Part shown: piece after piece, positions 26,381-35,995 of the stretch | How positions within the stretch are numbered: the stretch's first letter is position 1 | Layout of the letters: each line of letters opens with the position of its first letter | NCBI RefSeq assembly: GCF_017254915.1 | Contig: NZ_JAFKCT010000002.1 | Location: forward strand, 186,001-250,000 | DNA length: 64,000 nt | Source of the DNA: Algoriphagus oliviformis | Lineage (GTDB): Bacteria > Bacteroidota > Bacteroidia > Cytophagales > Cyclobacteriaceae | Direction of reading: 5' to 3' | Program-made: the position numbers and the translations under genes | Notes under the pieces: generated by a model | What the model saw: the letters and a program-made list of their open reading frames with translations, nothing else | The model's database searches: none | What the model was told of the DNA's origin: nothing

Positions 26381-28296
26381 AGATCAGATCAATCCTCAGT
26401 ATCCTGTTTTCCTTTTTTTTGCTCTCCGGGGCTGCTGCGCAGCAAAGTGGGCTGATGAAGGAGGAGTTGGAAAATTTCCTGGTGATCACGGATCGGGACT
26501 TCTACCTTTCCGGTGACCGGGTGTGGTTTGCGGCGAAGCTCCTGAAAAACCACGAAAGCTATCGCTACAGCAAGCTGGCCTACATTGCCGTGCTGGACGC
26601 CTCGGGCAAAGCCGTACATGAGGAGAAGATGCTGCTCACTGGGCAGGATATGGCCTACGGGGATCTTTTTATCCCCGAGACCAGCGCTTCGGGCGTTTTT
26701 TCCATCGTCGTCTATACCAAGTGGATGTCCAACTACGGGGATTTTCCCATCGCTAGAAAACAGTTTTTGGTCACCAACCCTTCCGCTCCGGTGGCGGCGG
26801 GGGAGCCAGCCCTTTTTTGGGAGCAGGTGCCTTTCGAAAATGCGCCCATCAGCCTCTACCATACTTCCGACCAGAGCGAGGTGATCGAGATTCTGGACAG
26901 CTCGGGTAGGAGTCTGGAAGTACTCGAGGCCGTCGCCCCCTTGCAGCAGGTGCTGTCCAAGGTGAAGCCATCCGAAGCGTATCGCCTAGTCTTCAGAAAC
27001 AAAGAGTACCGTGTCGAGCCAAAGGTTTGGTTTTGGGATCCGGCGGACTTTTCCCTGAGCTCCGCAAAAGTGCCCCAAGGTGCAAAAGTCGTGACGCACA
27101 GCGACTGGATGCTGCTGGAGGAGCTGGAGGCTCAGGCTGGAAAGACGCTTCTTGAGAAGTCACGCTATCAAAACCTGAACTCTTTCAACATTTCCGTGCT
27201 GGACCAGTCCGGCAGCCTGCTCTGGAGCTATCAGGTACAGCTTCCTGCGAAAAGCCAGGGACAGCTGCAGTTGAGTTCCAAGGGGCAGGTGGGAGAAGGG
27301 ATGAAATTGGATCTGGCGGGTTTTCCGCAGCAGTTTAAGAATGGTTTGGTCTTGGCCGGTAGGGTGGAAGACGCGAGGGTAACCGAGCTCGCGGAGCTCA
27401 TCAACCATCCCAACTGGAAAAACCTAAGTGCTCCAAGTTCTGAGGCAAACCTCCCAGCTGCCTTGGCCCACGCGGTGGAAGGTCCCAAATTGCTCAAAGA
27501 CTACAGCCCGATGTTTGACTATAAGGTTTGGTCGGTGTCTCTCCAGGACCGCTTTGCAAGCTCGACTCGTCCTGCCGGGTTTGGCTTTAGCCTACCCGAG
27601 GCCCTGGTAGAGGCGGAGGTCGATCGCCGGGTGTACCAAGAGCACTTCGAGATCGGCGATGAAGTGGTGGCGCTGCAGTCGCCGTTTACCCCAGACAAAA
27701 GTTACAAAATGGACGAATACGACGAGTTTCCCGACCTGGAGTCGCTGATCAAGGAGATCATCCCTCAGGTACGACTCAAGAAGGCCAGCACTGGTGGACG
27801 CAAGGAGATATTCGTCGCCAATACCGACAACCAGAATGTGAAGTTCAACAAAAGGCCACTGGTGCTGATTGATTTCTATCGTCCGGCGTCCATGGAGGAA
27901 GTTTGGAACATAGACCTCACCAGCTTGGATAGGATAGAGCTTTACTACCATCGGTCCACGGTGGAGTCCACCAACCTGGGGGAGGAAGTCGGGGACGGAC
28001 TTCTGATCCTCTATACCAAAAACAACAGCTACTTCCTGAAGAACAACGTGCCCAAGCAGCGCTATTTCCTCTCCGATGTGACGGTGCCCCGCATTCAGGA
28101 CTATTCGCGGCGCGCGGCTAGGCCGGTCACGGCAAATCCGCTCCAATACATGGATACCGGCCTGCGCTTTGACCGGGGCAAGAGCAAGTCAGGAAACCTG
28201 ACCTTCGACACGGCGGGGGATTGGCTGGTGGAGACCTGGGTTTTCGGCAATTCCGAATTTGAGCGGATGCAGAAGAGAATACAGGTGGAGCACTGA
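26377..28296 (+). CDS. Secreted MG2-like / plug-like protein
   Basis: A 639-residue protein with a signal peptide (cleavage near GAAAQQ). Residues about 30-130 look like an alpha-2-macroglobulin MG2 domain (LVITDRDFYLSGDRVWFAAK). The C-terminal part resembles a TonB plug remnant (RPLVLIDFYRP, then LTSLDRIELYYHR and GLLILYTKNN) without any barrel. The same order, MG2 then plug-like, occurs in the 925-residue protein at 51505. It is third in an operon with the TonB receptor and DUF4249 genes, suggesting a role as periplasmic or surface partner of that receptor. Start ATG 26377. Confidence 0.8.
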   Translation: MKIRSILSILFSFFLLSGAAAQQSGLMKEELENFLVITDRDFYLSGDRVWFAAKLLKNHESYRYSKLAYIAVLDASGKAVHEEKMLLTGQDMAYGDLFIPETSASGVFSIVVYTKWMSNYGDFPIARKQFLVTNPSAPVAAGEPALFWEQVPFENAPISLYHTSDQSEVIEILDSSGRSLEVLEAVAPLQQVLSKVKPSEAYRLVFRNKEYRVEPKVWFWDPADFSLSSAKVPQGAKVVTHSDWMLLEELEAQAGKTLLEKSRYQNLNSFNISVLDQSGSLLWSYQVQLPAKSQGQLQLSSKGQVGEGMKLDLAGFPQQFKNGLVLAGRVEDARVTELAELINHPNWKNLSAPSSEANLPAALAHAVEGPKLLKDYSPMFDYKVWSVSLQDRFASSTRPAGFGFSLPEALVEAEVDRRVYQEHFEIGDEVVALQSPFTPDKSYKMDEYDEFPDLESLIKEIIPQVRLKKASTGGRKEIFVANTDNQNVKFNKRPLVLIDFYRPASMEEVWNIDLTSLDRIELYYHRSTVESTNLGEEVGDGLLILYTKNNSYFLKNNVPKQRYFLSDVTVPRIQDYSRRAARPVTANPLQYMDTGLRFDRGKSKSGNLTFDTAGDWLVETWVFGNSEFERMQKRIQVEH

Positions 28297-28405
28297 GCCG
28301 GGCTGGGAGAGAAGTCTTTGCGAAGCGGGCAAAAAAATCACAAGCGGGTAGCAAACGCAAGGAATTTACCGTAACTGTAGTAGCTTTCACTTTTTATCAC
28401 AAGCC

Positions 28406-28978
28406 ATGAAAAAGACAATAGCCCTCCTCGCCCTCCTCTTCACCGTCTTTTCGGTAAGAGCCCAAGACTCCCTTCCCACTCAGTCCATTTACCTGGAACT
28501 GGGGGGAGCAGGTCTTCCTTACAGTTTCAATTACGACTTTCGCTTCGACAAGCAGCGTATGGACTCCTGGGGAATGCGCGTGGGAGCGGGAGGATACGCC
28601 ACGGAAAACGACTCTTTCTTTTCCATGCCGGTGATGGTCAACAAGCTCTACGGCAAAGGCCCGCACTATTTCGAGATGGGATTTGGCTTCACCTTCTTTA
28701 TGTTCGACGAAGACTCCTACAGCTATTCCTACTGTGCCAACGGCTACTACGATACCAACGGCAACTATATCTGCACCTCCTACTACACTGAGGAGAGCAC
28801 CTACGAGTTTATCCTGCCGGTGGATGGATCGCCCAGCCTGATGGGCACGATGAACTTTGGCTATAGACGGGTGCCCGTGGACGGGGGCTTCACCTGGAGG
28901 ATAAACCTGACTCCGATCTTCAACAACAATGGCTTTTGGCCGCTGTATGCCGGAGTCGGCTTTGGATACGCCTTTTAG
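28406..28978 (+). CDS. Outer membrane beta-barrel-like secreted protein, hypothetical
   Basis: A 190-residue protein with signal peptide (KKTIALLALLFTVFSVRAQD). The mature part has alternating hydrophobic/polar strands and aromatic ends, finishing AGVGFGYAF, as in small beta-barrel proteins. A Tyr/Ser/Asn-rich loop with two Cys lies near residues 105-130. No family is recognised. It is 110 bp after the MG2-like gene and has a strong terminator just after it. Confidence 0.7.
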   Translation: MKKTIALLALLFTVFSVRAQDSLPTQSIYLELGGAGLPYSFNYDFRFDKQRMDSWGMRVGAGGYATENDSFFSMPVMVNKLYGKGPHYFEMGFGFTFFMFDEDSYSYSYCANGYYDTNGNYICTSYYTEESTYEFILPVDGSPSLMGTMNFGYRRVPVDGGFTWRINLTPIFNNNGFWPLYAGVGFGYAF

Positions 28979-29019
28979 AATTGACTTTTGTCAAACACAT
29001 TGTTTCCTAGTGGACAAAG

Positions 29020-29046
29020 CCTGTACGGGAGCGTACAGGTTTTTTT
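29020..29046 (+). terminator. Intrinsic terminator
   Basis: Perfect 8-bp stem CCTGTACG (29020-29027) with CGTACAGG (29032-29039), loop GGAG, followed by seven T (29040-29046). It lies 41 bp after the stop at 28978 and should end the transcript of the preceding gene. Confidence 0.92.
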
Positions 29047-29266
29047 GTTCGCAATCGATTGAACTCCCGTGGGTTAAGTTTTTTGAAGATTAAATTTCCT
29101 TAACAGCCCACAATATCCTGTAACCCCGGTTTTTGGCCAAACCGTCCAATTCTGTCCGCTGTCGTGACAGAAAAGCGGCGAAATCCCAATTTCGCACAAG
29201 GTCAGATGATCAAATTGCGGACAATTCAGAAGGATCTTCGGTAGGAAACCTTAACGGAAACTAAAA

Positions 29267-29294
29267 TTGGGGAATTTGTAAAAGGCTGGTTTTG
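29267..29294 (+). promoter_or_regulatory. Candidate Bacteroidota promoter upstream of the secreted protein gene
   Basis: TTG at 29267-29269 and TGGTTTTG at 29287-29294 are spaced by 17 bp, one mismatch from the TTG / TAnnTTTG promoter type of this phylum. The gene start is 65 bp downstream, leaving a short leader that includes a small ATGCG/CGCAT hairpin. No other feature is seen in the 313 bp from 29047 to 29359. Confidence 0.4.
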
Positions 29295-29359
29295 GCATGC
29301 CAGGTCCTGTTGGTATGCGCTTCGCATGAGGACAAGCACAACACTAAACCAACACATTT

Positions 29360-29953
29360 ATGAAAACCTTATTCACTTTAGCACTTGCAGGCGCACTTTC
29401 TTTTAGCAGCCTTGCCGTATCCGCAGCCGATGACGATTTGATGGCCTTGTCAAACGTAAAGGCGAAATTCAAAAAAGTCAACGTACTTCTTAAAGAAGGG
29501 GTGGGAGAAGCCAAAATCGCTCTCTATGACCATACCGGAAGAAAACTCCACCAAAGAAAAGTCAAAGTGGGAGACGGCGACTTGGTCGTTCCTTACAACC
29601 TTTCCGACCTTCCGGTGGGAGAATACAAAGTAAGAATCTCCACCGATACCGAGCAGGTGGACTACACCGTAGCGACCTTTGAGCAGCCTATCCCGAAAGA
29701 GCAGCTGCCGCTGATGGCCTATGGCAAGATCATCGACGACCAGACGGTCAACCTGACCGTGATCGGTCTGGAAGAGCCGGGAGTGGGCGTGGAAATCCGC
29801 TATGCCGAAACCAACAAGCTGATCCACCAAGATCAAATCGAACAGCCTGAAGGTTTCCGCAAAAACTACCGCCTCAATGGCGTGTCTCCTGAGGACGTCT
29901 ATATCAACGTCACCGACGCAAAAGGCCGCAACAAAACCATCCACTTCGAATAA
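29360..29953 (+). CDS. Secreted beta-sandwich protein, hypothetical
   Basis: A 197-residue protein with a clear signal peptide (cleaved near VSAADD). The mature part has repeated strand patterns like Ig or T9SS sorting-type folds (AKIALYDHTGRKLHQRKVKV, then LPVGEYKVRIST). There is no Cys and no catalytic motif. The gene stands alone with its own leader and a strong terminator, consistent with independent, perhaps high, expression. I do not recognise a named family. Confidence 0.75.
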   Translation: MKTLFTLALAGALSFSSLAVSAADDDLMALSNVKAKFKKVNVLLKEGVGEAKIALYDHTGRKLHQRKVKVGDGDLVVPYNLSDLPVGEYKVRISTDTEQVDYTVATFEQPIPKEQLPLMAYGKIIDDQTVNLTVIGLEEPGVGVEIRYAETNKLIHQDQIEQPEGFRKNYRLNGVSPEDVYINVTDAKGRNKTIHFE

Positions 29954-29974
29954 CGAAGCCAGCCTATTGCAGAG

Positions 29975-30009
29975 AAGCTCCGGCCCATTGGGTCCGGAGC
30001 TTTTTCTTT
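29975..30009 (+). terminator. Intrinsic terminator
   Basis: AGCTCCGG (29976-29983) pairs with CCGGAGCT (29994-30001), and a T-rich run TTTTTCTTT follows. It lies 22 bp after the stop at 29953. Confidence 0.92.
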
Positions 30010-30125
30010 GCCCATTTCTTTTCCTTTTTTTCAAAGAACAGGCTTTTTGAGCTTTCAGAAGCCCCCTGGTCAGTGCCTGCAACCGGCCAAAATCCCTATT
30101 TTTGGATAGACTAACCCACCCCGTC

Positions 30126-31283
30126 ATGTTTGGTTTGCATAGATCACTTTTTACCGAAGAGCATGAGCTTTTCAGACAAAGCGTACGAGAATTTGTCGCC
30201 AGGGAGATCACTCCGCACAATGCGGAATGGGAAAAACAAAAAAAGGTCTCACGCGAGATTTGGAAAAAACTCGGCGAAAACGGCTTTCTGGGAATTCAGG
30301 CTCCAGAGGATCTGGGGGGATTGCATATCCGGGATTTCAGGTACAACGCCATCTTCATCGAGGAACTGGGCTTGAGCGGCTGCTCGGCACCTGCGGTGGG
30401 CTTTCCCCTGCACTCGGACATCGTGATGCCCTACATACTCCACTACGGCACAGCGCAAGTCAAGAAAAAATACATCCCCAAAATGATCTCCGGAGACTAC
30501 ATCGGAGCCATCGCGATGACCGAACCGGGTGCAGGGTCTGACCTACAGGCGATCCGATCCACTGCCCTGGATCAGGGGGACCACTACCTGGTCAACGGCT
30601 CCAAGACCTTCATCACCAACGGCTACCTCGCCGATGTGGTCGTGGTGGCTGTGAAGACCGATCCTGAAAAAGGCGCCAAGGGCATCAGCCTTTTGCTCAT
30701 CGATCGGGATATGCAGGGATTCGGCAGGGGAGTGCCCTTTGACAAGGTCGGCCTCCATGCCCAGGATACCTGCGAGCTGTTTTTTGAAGATGTGCGGGTG
30801 CCAAAGGAAAACCTGCTTGGAAAAGAAGGCCAGGGATTTCAGTACATGATGAGCGAGCTGCCACAGGAGCGCCTCGTAGTCGCCTTAGCGGCGATTGCCC
30901 TGGGCGAGTACATGCTGCAGGAGACCATCGCCTACGTCAAGCAGCGCCGGGCCTTTGGTCGGAGCATTTCGGAGTTTCAAAACACCCGCTTCAAGCTCGC
31001 CGAGATGAATGCCGCTTTGGAGCAAGGACGGATCTACTGTGACTACTTGGTACAGCTGCACCATGAGGGCAAGCTCGATTCTGCCATGGCCTCCGCAGCC
31101 AAATACAACATGACCGAGCTCCAGTGCAAGGTCGCCGACGAGTGCGTGCAGCTGCACGGTGGCTATGGATACATGTGGGACTATGGCGTCGCCCGTGCCT
31201 GGGCGGATGCGCGGGTGCAGCGGATCTATGCCGGGACCAACGAGATCATGAAAGAGCTGATTGCGCGAAAAATTCTACAGTAG
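30126..31283 (+). CDS. Long-chain type acyl-CoA dehydrogenase
   Basis: A 385-residue FAD enzyme of fatty-acid beta-oxidation. The C-terminal block is IYAGTNEIMKELIARKIL, with Ala where the MCAD-type catalytic Glu would be. Instead Glu248 in ELPQERL matches the position used by long-chain and isovaleryl-CoA dehydrogenases. FAD-binding blocks AMTEPGAGSDL and TFITNGYLAD are present. ATG 30126 was chosen because MFGLHRSLFTEEHELFR is the normal N-terminus; 30102 is a non-ATG extension. Co-directional with the acyl-CoA ligase after 77 bp, a functional pair. Confidence 0.92.
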   Translation: MFGLHRSLFTEEHELFRQSVREFVAREITPHNAEWEKQKKVSREIWKKLGENGFLGIQAPEDLGGLHIRDFRYNAIFIEELGLSGCSAPAVGFPLHSDIVMPYILHYGTAQVKKKYIPKMISGDYIGAIAMTEPGAGSDLQAIRSTALDQGDHYLVNGSKTFITNGYLADVVVVAVKTDPEKGAKGISLLLIDRDMQGFGRGVPFDKVGLHAQDTCELFFEDVRVPKENLLGKEGQGFQYMMSELPQERLVVALAAIALGEYMLQETIAYVKQRRAFGRSISEFQNTRFKLAEMNAALEQGRIYCDYLVQLHHEGKLDSAMASAAKYNMTELQCKVADECVQLHGGYGYMWDYGVARAWADARVQRIYAGTNEIMKELIARKILQ

Positions 31284-31360
31284 GGACAAATTGCTTGGCG
31301 AAGCACAATAATTTTGAGTAATTGAAGACAGGTAAAAACTCACCCAAAATATCCATTGAC

Positions 31361-33052
31361 ATGACCGAATTTCCTTGGCTGAAACACTATCCTGCCGCCG
31401 TTGACAAAGAAATCAACTACGAGGCCTATTCCAGCGTCGTCGATCTCTTCGACGAGAGCGTCAAGAAGTTTGGGGATGCAGTGGCCTTCGAGTGCATGGG
31501 CAAGACCATGAGCTACTCCGAGCTGGATAGGCTCAGTGCCCATTTTGCAAACTATCTTTCCCAGGGGCTCAGCCTGAAAAAAGGCACGAGGGTAGCGATC
31601 CAAATGCCCAATACACTCCAGTATCCCGTGGCGATGTTTGGCGCCCTTCGGGCCGGAATGATCGTGGTGAACACCAACCCGCTCTACACCCCGGCGGAGA
31701 TGAAGCACCAGTTTGTCGACTCGGGAGCCGAGGTGATCGTGATCGTGGAGAATTTCGCCTCCAATCTGGAGAAGATCAAAAACGAGATCCCCGCCAAACA
31801 CATCATCGTCACCGGTCTGGGAGACCTGCTGGGCGGACTCAAGGGATTGATTGTAAACCTAGTGGTAAAACACGTAAAAAAGCTCGTGCCAGCCTTTTCC
31901 CTGCCCGGCGCCGTCAGTTTCAAATCCACGCTTTCCAAAGGAGCTGGATTTACCTTCAAGCCTGTCAAGCTCAGCCTGGAGGACACCGCTTTTCTCCAAT
32001 ATACCGGCGGCACCACCGGCGTGTCCAAGGGTGCCGAGCTCACCCATGGCAATATCGTGGCCAACATGCAGCAGATCTCCGCCTGGATGAAGCCAAAGCT
32101 GCGGGAGCGGGAGGAGATCGTGGTCACCGCCTTGCCCCTATACCACATCTTTGCGCTTACTGTCAATTGCTTGGCAATGTTTAAAATTGGGGCTCATAAC
32201 CTGCTGATTACCAATCCTAGGGATATGAAGTCCTTCATCGGGGATTTAGCGAAGAAAAAGTTTTCCGTGATCACGGGAGTAAATACCCTGTTCAATGGCC
32301 TGCTCAACCAGGAGGCATTTAGAGCCTTGGATTTTTCCGGACTGAAGATCGCCGTGGGCGGTGGGATGGCGGTGCAAAAAGCCACTGCCGAGAAGTGGAA
32401 AGCCGTCACTGGCGTGCCTTTGGCCGAAGGCTACGGACTGACCGAGACCTCGCCGGTAGCTTCCTGCAACTGCATCGATGGCACGGAGCGGGTGGGCACG
32501 ATTGGTTTGCCCCTGCCCAATACGGAATTTATGATCGCCGATGACGCTGGCAATCCCGTGCCGCTCGGCGAGCGGGGAGAGGTGCTCATCAAAGGACCCC
32601 AAGTGATGAAGGGCTACTGGAACAAGCCGGAGGAGACCGCCAACGTGATGCACGGAGACTGGTTTAAGTCCGGTGATATAGGCGTGATGGATGAGGATGG
32701 CTTTGTGAAGATCGTAGATCGCAAAAAGGAGATGATTCTCGTGTCTGGCTTCAACGTCTATCCCAACGAGGTGGAGGATGTCATCGCCTCCTGTCCCGGA
32801 GTATCCGAAGTAGGGGTGATCGGCATGCCCGATGCCAAGTCCACGGAGAAGGTGGTGGCCTATGTGGTCAAAAAGGACGATGCACTGACCCCCGAGAAAG
32901 TAATCGAATATTGCAAAGGCTCGCTGACCAACTATAAGGTGCCTCGCGAGGTTCACTTTGTGGATGAGCTGCCCAAGTCAAACGTCGGAAAAATCCTCCG
33001 TCGCAAGATCAAAGAGGCGCACTTGGAGAAAACAGGAGCTTCCGCGGCATAA
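31361..33052 (+). CDS. fadD: Long-chain fatty acid-CoA ligase
   Basis: A 563-residue AMP-forming ligase. The adenylate motif YTGGTTGVSKGAELTHGN lies near residues 222-239, GYGLTETSPVAS near 361-372, and the hinge and lysine region near the C-terminus reads LPKSNVGKILRR. It activates fatty acids to acyl-CoA for the dehydrogenase encoded just upstream. The start ATG 31361 gives MTEFPWLKHYP, the standard N-terminus; the TTG 31322 extension is unlikely. An intrinsic terminator follows the stop. Confidence 0.93.
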   Translation: MTEFPWLKHYPAAVDKEINYEAYSSVVDLFDESVKKFGDAVAFECMGKTMSYSELDRLSAHFANYLSQGLSLKKGTRVAIQMPNTLQYPVAMFGALRAGMIVVNTNPLYTPAEMKHQFVDSGAEVIVIVENFASNLEKIKNEIPAKHIIVTGLGDLLGGLKGLIVNLVVKHVKKLVPAFSLPGAVSFKSTLSKGAGFTFKPVKLSLEDTAFLQYTGGTTGVSKGAELTHGNIVANMQQISAWMKPKLREREEIVVTALPLYHIFALTVNCLAMFKIGAHNLLITNPRDMKSFIGDLAKKKFSVITGVNTLFNGLLNQEAFRALDFSGLKIAVGGGMAVQKATAEKWKAVTGVPLAEGYGLTETSPVASCNCIDGTERVGTIGLPLPNTEFMIADDAGNPVPLGERGEVLIKGPQVMKGYWNKPEETANVMHGDWFKSGDIGVMDEDGFVKIVDRKKEMILVSGFNVYPNEVEDVIASCPGVSEVGVIGMPDAKSTEKVVAYVVKKDDALTPEKVIEYCKGSLTNYKVPREVHFVDELPKSNVGKILRRKIKEAHLEKTGASAA

Positions 33053-33085
33053 ATTGTCGTAACCTGAGCTTTGGATAGCAATGAG

Positions 33086-33108
33086 AACCGCGGATCTCGC
33101 GGTTTTTT
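33086..33108 (+). terminator. Intrinsic terminator
   Basis: AACCGCG (33086-33092) pairs with CGCGGTT (33098-33104), loop GATCT, followed by a T run. It lies 34 bp after the fadD stop. Confidence 0.88.
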
Positions 33109-33202
33109 CGTTTTTTTGCGGCGGTTCCGCCGGATGGTGACAGACGGTTTTCATTTTGTGCCTGAGTCCCCACGCTGAATTTTCTACATTTTCCCCATCC
33201 CC

Positions 33203-34582
33203 ATGACCTGGCAACTCATCAAAGACGCAATCCTTGGCAAGGAGCAAGATTTTACCAGTCTCTCGCTGAAGACCGCCATTTTCGTTTTGGCCATTCCCAT
33301 GATCCTCGAGATGATGATGGAATCGGCTTTTGCGGTAGTGGATATTTTCTTCGTAGCCAAACTCGGTGAATACGCTGTGGCAACGGTAGGCTTGACCGAG
33401 GCGGTCATCGTCTTGACCTATGCCATCGGTTTTGGGATCAGCATGGCGGCGACGGCTTTGATTTCCCGCCGGTTTGGGGAGAAAGAGTACGAGGAGGCTG
33501 GTACGGCCACGTTTCAGCTCCTGCTGGTTGGGGGGATTGTGTCCCTCTTTATCGGCGTGGGAGGCTTTCTTTTTGCCTCCGATCTCCTCAGGCTGATGGG
33601 GGCGGAGGAGTCCGTCGTGGAGACGGGTACCAACTATGCCCGGATCGTCTTTGCAGGCAATACGGCGATCATGCTATTGTTTTTGATCAATGGCGCTTTT
33701 CGTGGGGCAGGACAGGCCCACCTTGCCATGCGCTCCCTTTGGATCGCCAATGGACTCAACATCATCCTCGATCCGCTCCTCATCTTTGGATTGGGCAGCT
33801 GGGATGGCTTCGGGCTGGACGGTGCCGCGATTGCGACGACCTTTGGACGCAGCGTGGGGGTGGTCTACCAGCTCTACCACTTGGTCAATGGCAAGCACAA
33901 ACTGAAGATCCTGCGGCAAAACCTCCATGTGAAGTGGGAGACGATCCGCAAGATCATCGACCTGTCCATCGGCGGCATGGGCCAGTTTCTCATCGATTCC
34001 ATTTCGTGGGTGGCGCTCACGCGGATGAACGCGGAGTTTGGCTCGGCGGCATTGGCTGGGTACACCATTGCGTTCCGGGTTTTGATCTTCACGATTTTGC
34101 CTGCGTGGGGCCTGTCCGGCGCCGCGGCGACTCTGGTGGGACAAAATCTGGGAGCAAAAGAGGTCTCCCGAGCCGAAAAAGCCGTCTGGCTGACTGCCCG
34201 CTACAACGTGATCTTCATGGCCTCGGTCACGGGAATCTACCTGCTCTTCAACCAGCAGCTGGCGGGATTCTTCACCGACATCCCCGAAGTCCGTGAGGTG
34301 GCAGCCCAGGGGCTGTGGGTGATCGTGCTAGGCTACGTCTTTTTTGCCATCGGGATGGTGCTCACCCAGGCCTTCAACGGCGCCGGCGACACCCGCACAC
34401 CCGCTTGGATCAATATTGGCGTCTTGCTCTGTATGGAAGTGCCATTGGCTTACTTCCTGGCATTCCCTATGGGCATGCGGTATTTGGGGATCTTTATCGC
34501 GATCGCTTTTTGCCACTCTTTCCACGCCTTGGTTTCGCTCTACTTTTTCCGAAAGGGAAGATGGAAGACCATGCAGGTTTGA
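33203..34582 (+). CDS. MATE family efflux transporter
   Basis: A 459-residue membrane protein with about twelve helices in two similar halves. Family features include AIFVLAIPMILEMMMESAF at the start, a VDIFFVAKLG segment, and AGYTIAFRVL in the second half. MATE proteins export drugs or metabolites using a Na+ or H+ gradient; the substrate is not predictable here. It starts at ATG 33203 with no SD-like site and ends 20 bp before the stop of the convergent CorC-like gene. A heptamer trace fills that gap. Confidence 0.95.
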   Translation: MTWQLIKDAILGKEQDFTSLSLKTAIFVLAIPMILEMMMESAFAVVDIFFVAKLGEYAVATVGLTEAVIVLTYAIGFGISMAATALISRRFGEKEYEEAGTATFQLLLVGGIVSLFIGVGGFLFASDLLRLMGAEESVVETGTNYARIVFAGNTAIMLLFLINGAFRGAGQAHLAMRSLWIANGLNIILDPLLIFGLGSWDGFGLDGAAIATTFGRSVGVVYQLYHLVNGKHKLKILRQNLHVKWETIRKIIDLSIGGMGQFLIDSISWVALTRMNAEFGSAALAGYTIAFRVLIFTILPAWGLSGAAATLVGQNLGAKEVSRAEKAVWLTARYNVIFMASVTGIYLLFNQQLAGFFTDIPEVREVAAQGLWVIVLGYVFFAIGMVLTQAFNGAGDTRTPAWINIGVLLCMEVPLAYFLAFPMGMRYLGIFIAIAFCHSFHALVSLYFFRKGRWKTMQV

Positions 34583-34588
34583 GAGTCC

Positions 34589-34609
34589 CAACTTTCAAAT
34601 TTCAGATCC
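34589..34609. repeat. Short heptamer trace (CAAATTT type) between convergent genes
   Basis: Three 7-bp units in register, CAACTTT, CAAATTT and CAGATCC. They fill the 19-bp gap between the MATE gene stop (34582) and the CorC-like gene stop (34602) and include that second stop codon. The unit resembles the tract at 56924-56972. Confidence 0.5.
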
Positions 34610-35873
34610 TTGTCACCAGGATCTTGTCGATCCGCTGTCCGTCTTTGTCCACCACTTCGAGTTGGAGGTCTTCGACGATGACCGTGTCTCCGATTTCCGG
34701 GATGTTTGCGGTCTTATAGATCACCAAGCCAGCCACGGTGGTGAAGCCCTTGGTTTTGAGCATGCCGCTTAGCTCAAAGTATTTGACGAAGTCTATGAGT
34801 GCGTATTGCCCATCGACCAGCCAGCTGTTTTCCCCCCGCTGGATGATCCGGTACTCCTCCTGGTCCATCTCGCTGGCATCGCCGACGAGCGCATCCAGGA
34901 CATCGTCCATCGAGACGATGCCCATGGTGCTGCCGTATTCGTCGATCACGATGCCATAGTGCATCTTTTCCTTTTTGAAAAGCTCCATGACCTGGTAGGC
35001 AAAGGAGTTTTCGTTGATGAAAAGTGGCTTTTTGGCCACCTTGCGCACGTCAAAATCCTGCTCCAGTCCCGGGGCGAACAGGTCTTTGACCAAGACCATC
35101 CCCACGATGTCGTCGAGGTCGTCCTCTCGGCAGACAGGGTAGGCGGAGTGTTTTTCGCTGTGGATTTTGGTGCGGATGGTCTCCCAGCTATCTCCGAGGT
35201 TGAAATAGACGAGATCGGAGCGATGGGTGAACAGTGTGTTGATCCTCCTGTCGCCGAGCTCAAAGACCCGCTCCACGATGTCCTGCTCGATCCCCATGAT
35301 CTCGCCTCCCTCCGCACTTTCCTTGATGATGGCTTTGATCTCTTCTTCGGAGACCTTGGACTCGGTGATGTTTTTGATGCCAAAAAGAGTCAGCAGAAAG
35401 TCGTTGGAAATACTGAGAAGCCAGACAAAAGGCGAAGCGAGCGTGGAGAGCCAGCGCATGGGCTTGGCCACGGCCATGGCGATGGGCTCTGGGAAGACCA
35501 TGCCTAGGCGCTTGGGAAAGAGCTCACCCAGGACGATGGAAAGGTAGGTGATCACCGCCACCACGATGCTGGTAGATATGGGTTGGGCGTAGGGGGCGAG
35601 CAGCTCTACCTGGGACAGGATGGCGGTCAGCTTTGAGGTGGCACTTTCCCCGGAGAAGATACCCAGCAAAATGCCGATCAGCGTGATGCCGATCTGGACG
35701 GTGGACAGGAAGCGGGTCGGGTTTTCAGACAGCTCCAGAGCGATCTTGGCATTGGAGCTTCCCCGTCTTTTCGCGTTTTCGAGTTTGAATTTTCGGGCGG
35801 AAACCAGCGAGAGCTCGGACATGGCAAAGAGGCCATTGAGCAGGATAAGCAGGAGTAAAATGAAGAATCCCAA
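34602..35873 (-). CDS. HlyC/CorC family transporter-associated protein
   Basis: A 423-residue membrane protein: DUF21/CNNM transmembrane domain at about 1-185, a CBS pair at about 200-320 (TLFTHRSDLVYF, DEYGSTMGIVSMDDVLDALV), and a C-terminal CorC_HlyC domain at about 340-420. This family is linked to magnesium or cobalt transport rather than hemolysis. The start is TTG 35873, since no in-frame ATG precedes the first helix. It is convergent with the MATE gene. Confidence 0.93.
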   Translation of the reverse strand: MGFFILLLLILLNGLFAMSELSLVSARKFKLENAKRRGSSNAKIALELSENPTRFLSTVQIGITLIGILLGIFSGESATSKLTAILSQVELLAPYAQPISTSIVVAVITYLSIVLGELFPKRLGMVFPEPIAMAVAKPMRWLSTLASPFVWLLSISNDFLLTLFGIKNITESKVSEEEIKAIIKESAEGGEIMGIEQDIVERVFELGDRRINTLFTHRSDLVYFNLGDSWETIRTKIHSEKHSAYPVCREDDLDDIVGMVLVKDLFAPGLEQDFDVRKVAKKPLFINENSFAYQVMELFKKEKMHYGIVIDEYGSTMGIVSMDDVLDALVGDASEMDQEEYRIIQRGENSWLVDGQYALIDFVKYFELSGMLKTKGFTTVAGLVIYKTANIPEIGDTVIVEDLQLEVVDKDGQRIDKILVTRI

Positions 35874-35995
35874 AGCAGAAAAGGAGTTGTTTTGCTGAAA
35901 TTCGGATAAAAAACAGGAAATCCAAAAAGGCCTTCCTCAAGCCCTTTGTTTTGCTAGTGGATTGGCTGCTGGTAGCTGTATTGAGTGGATTTGGG

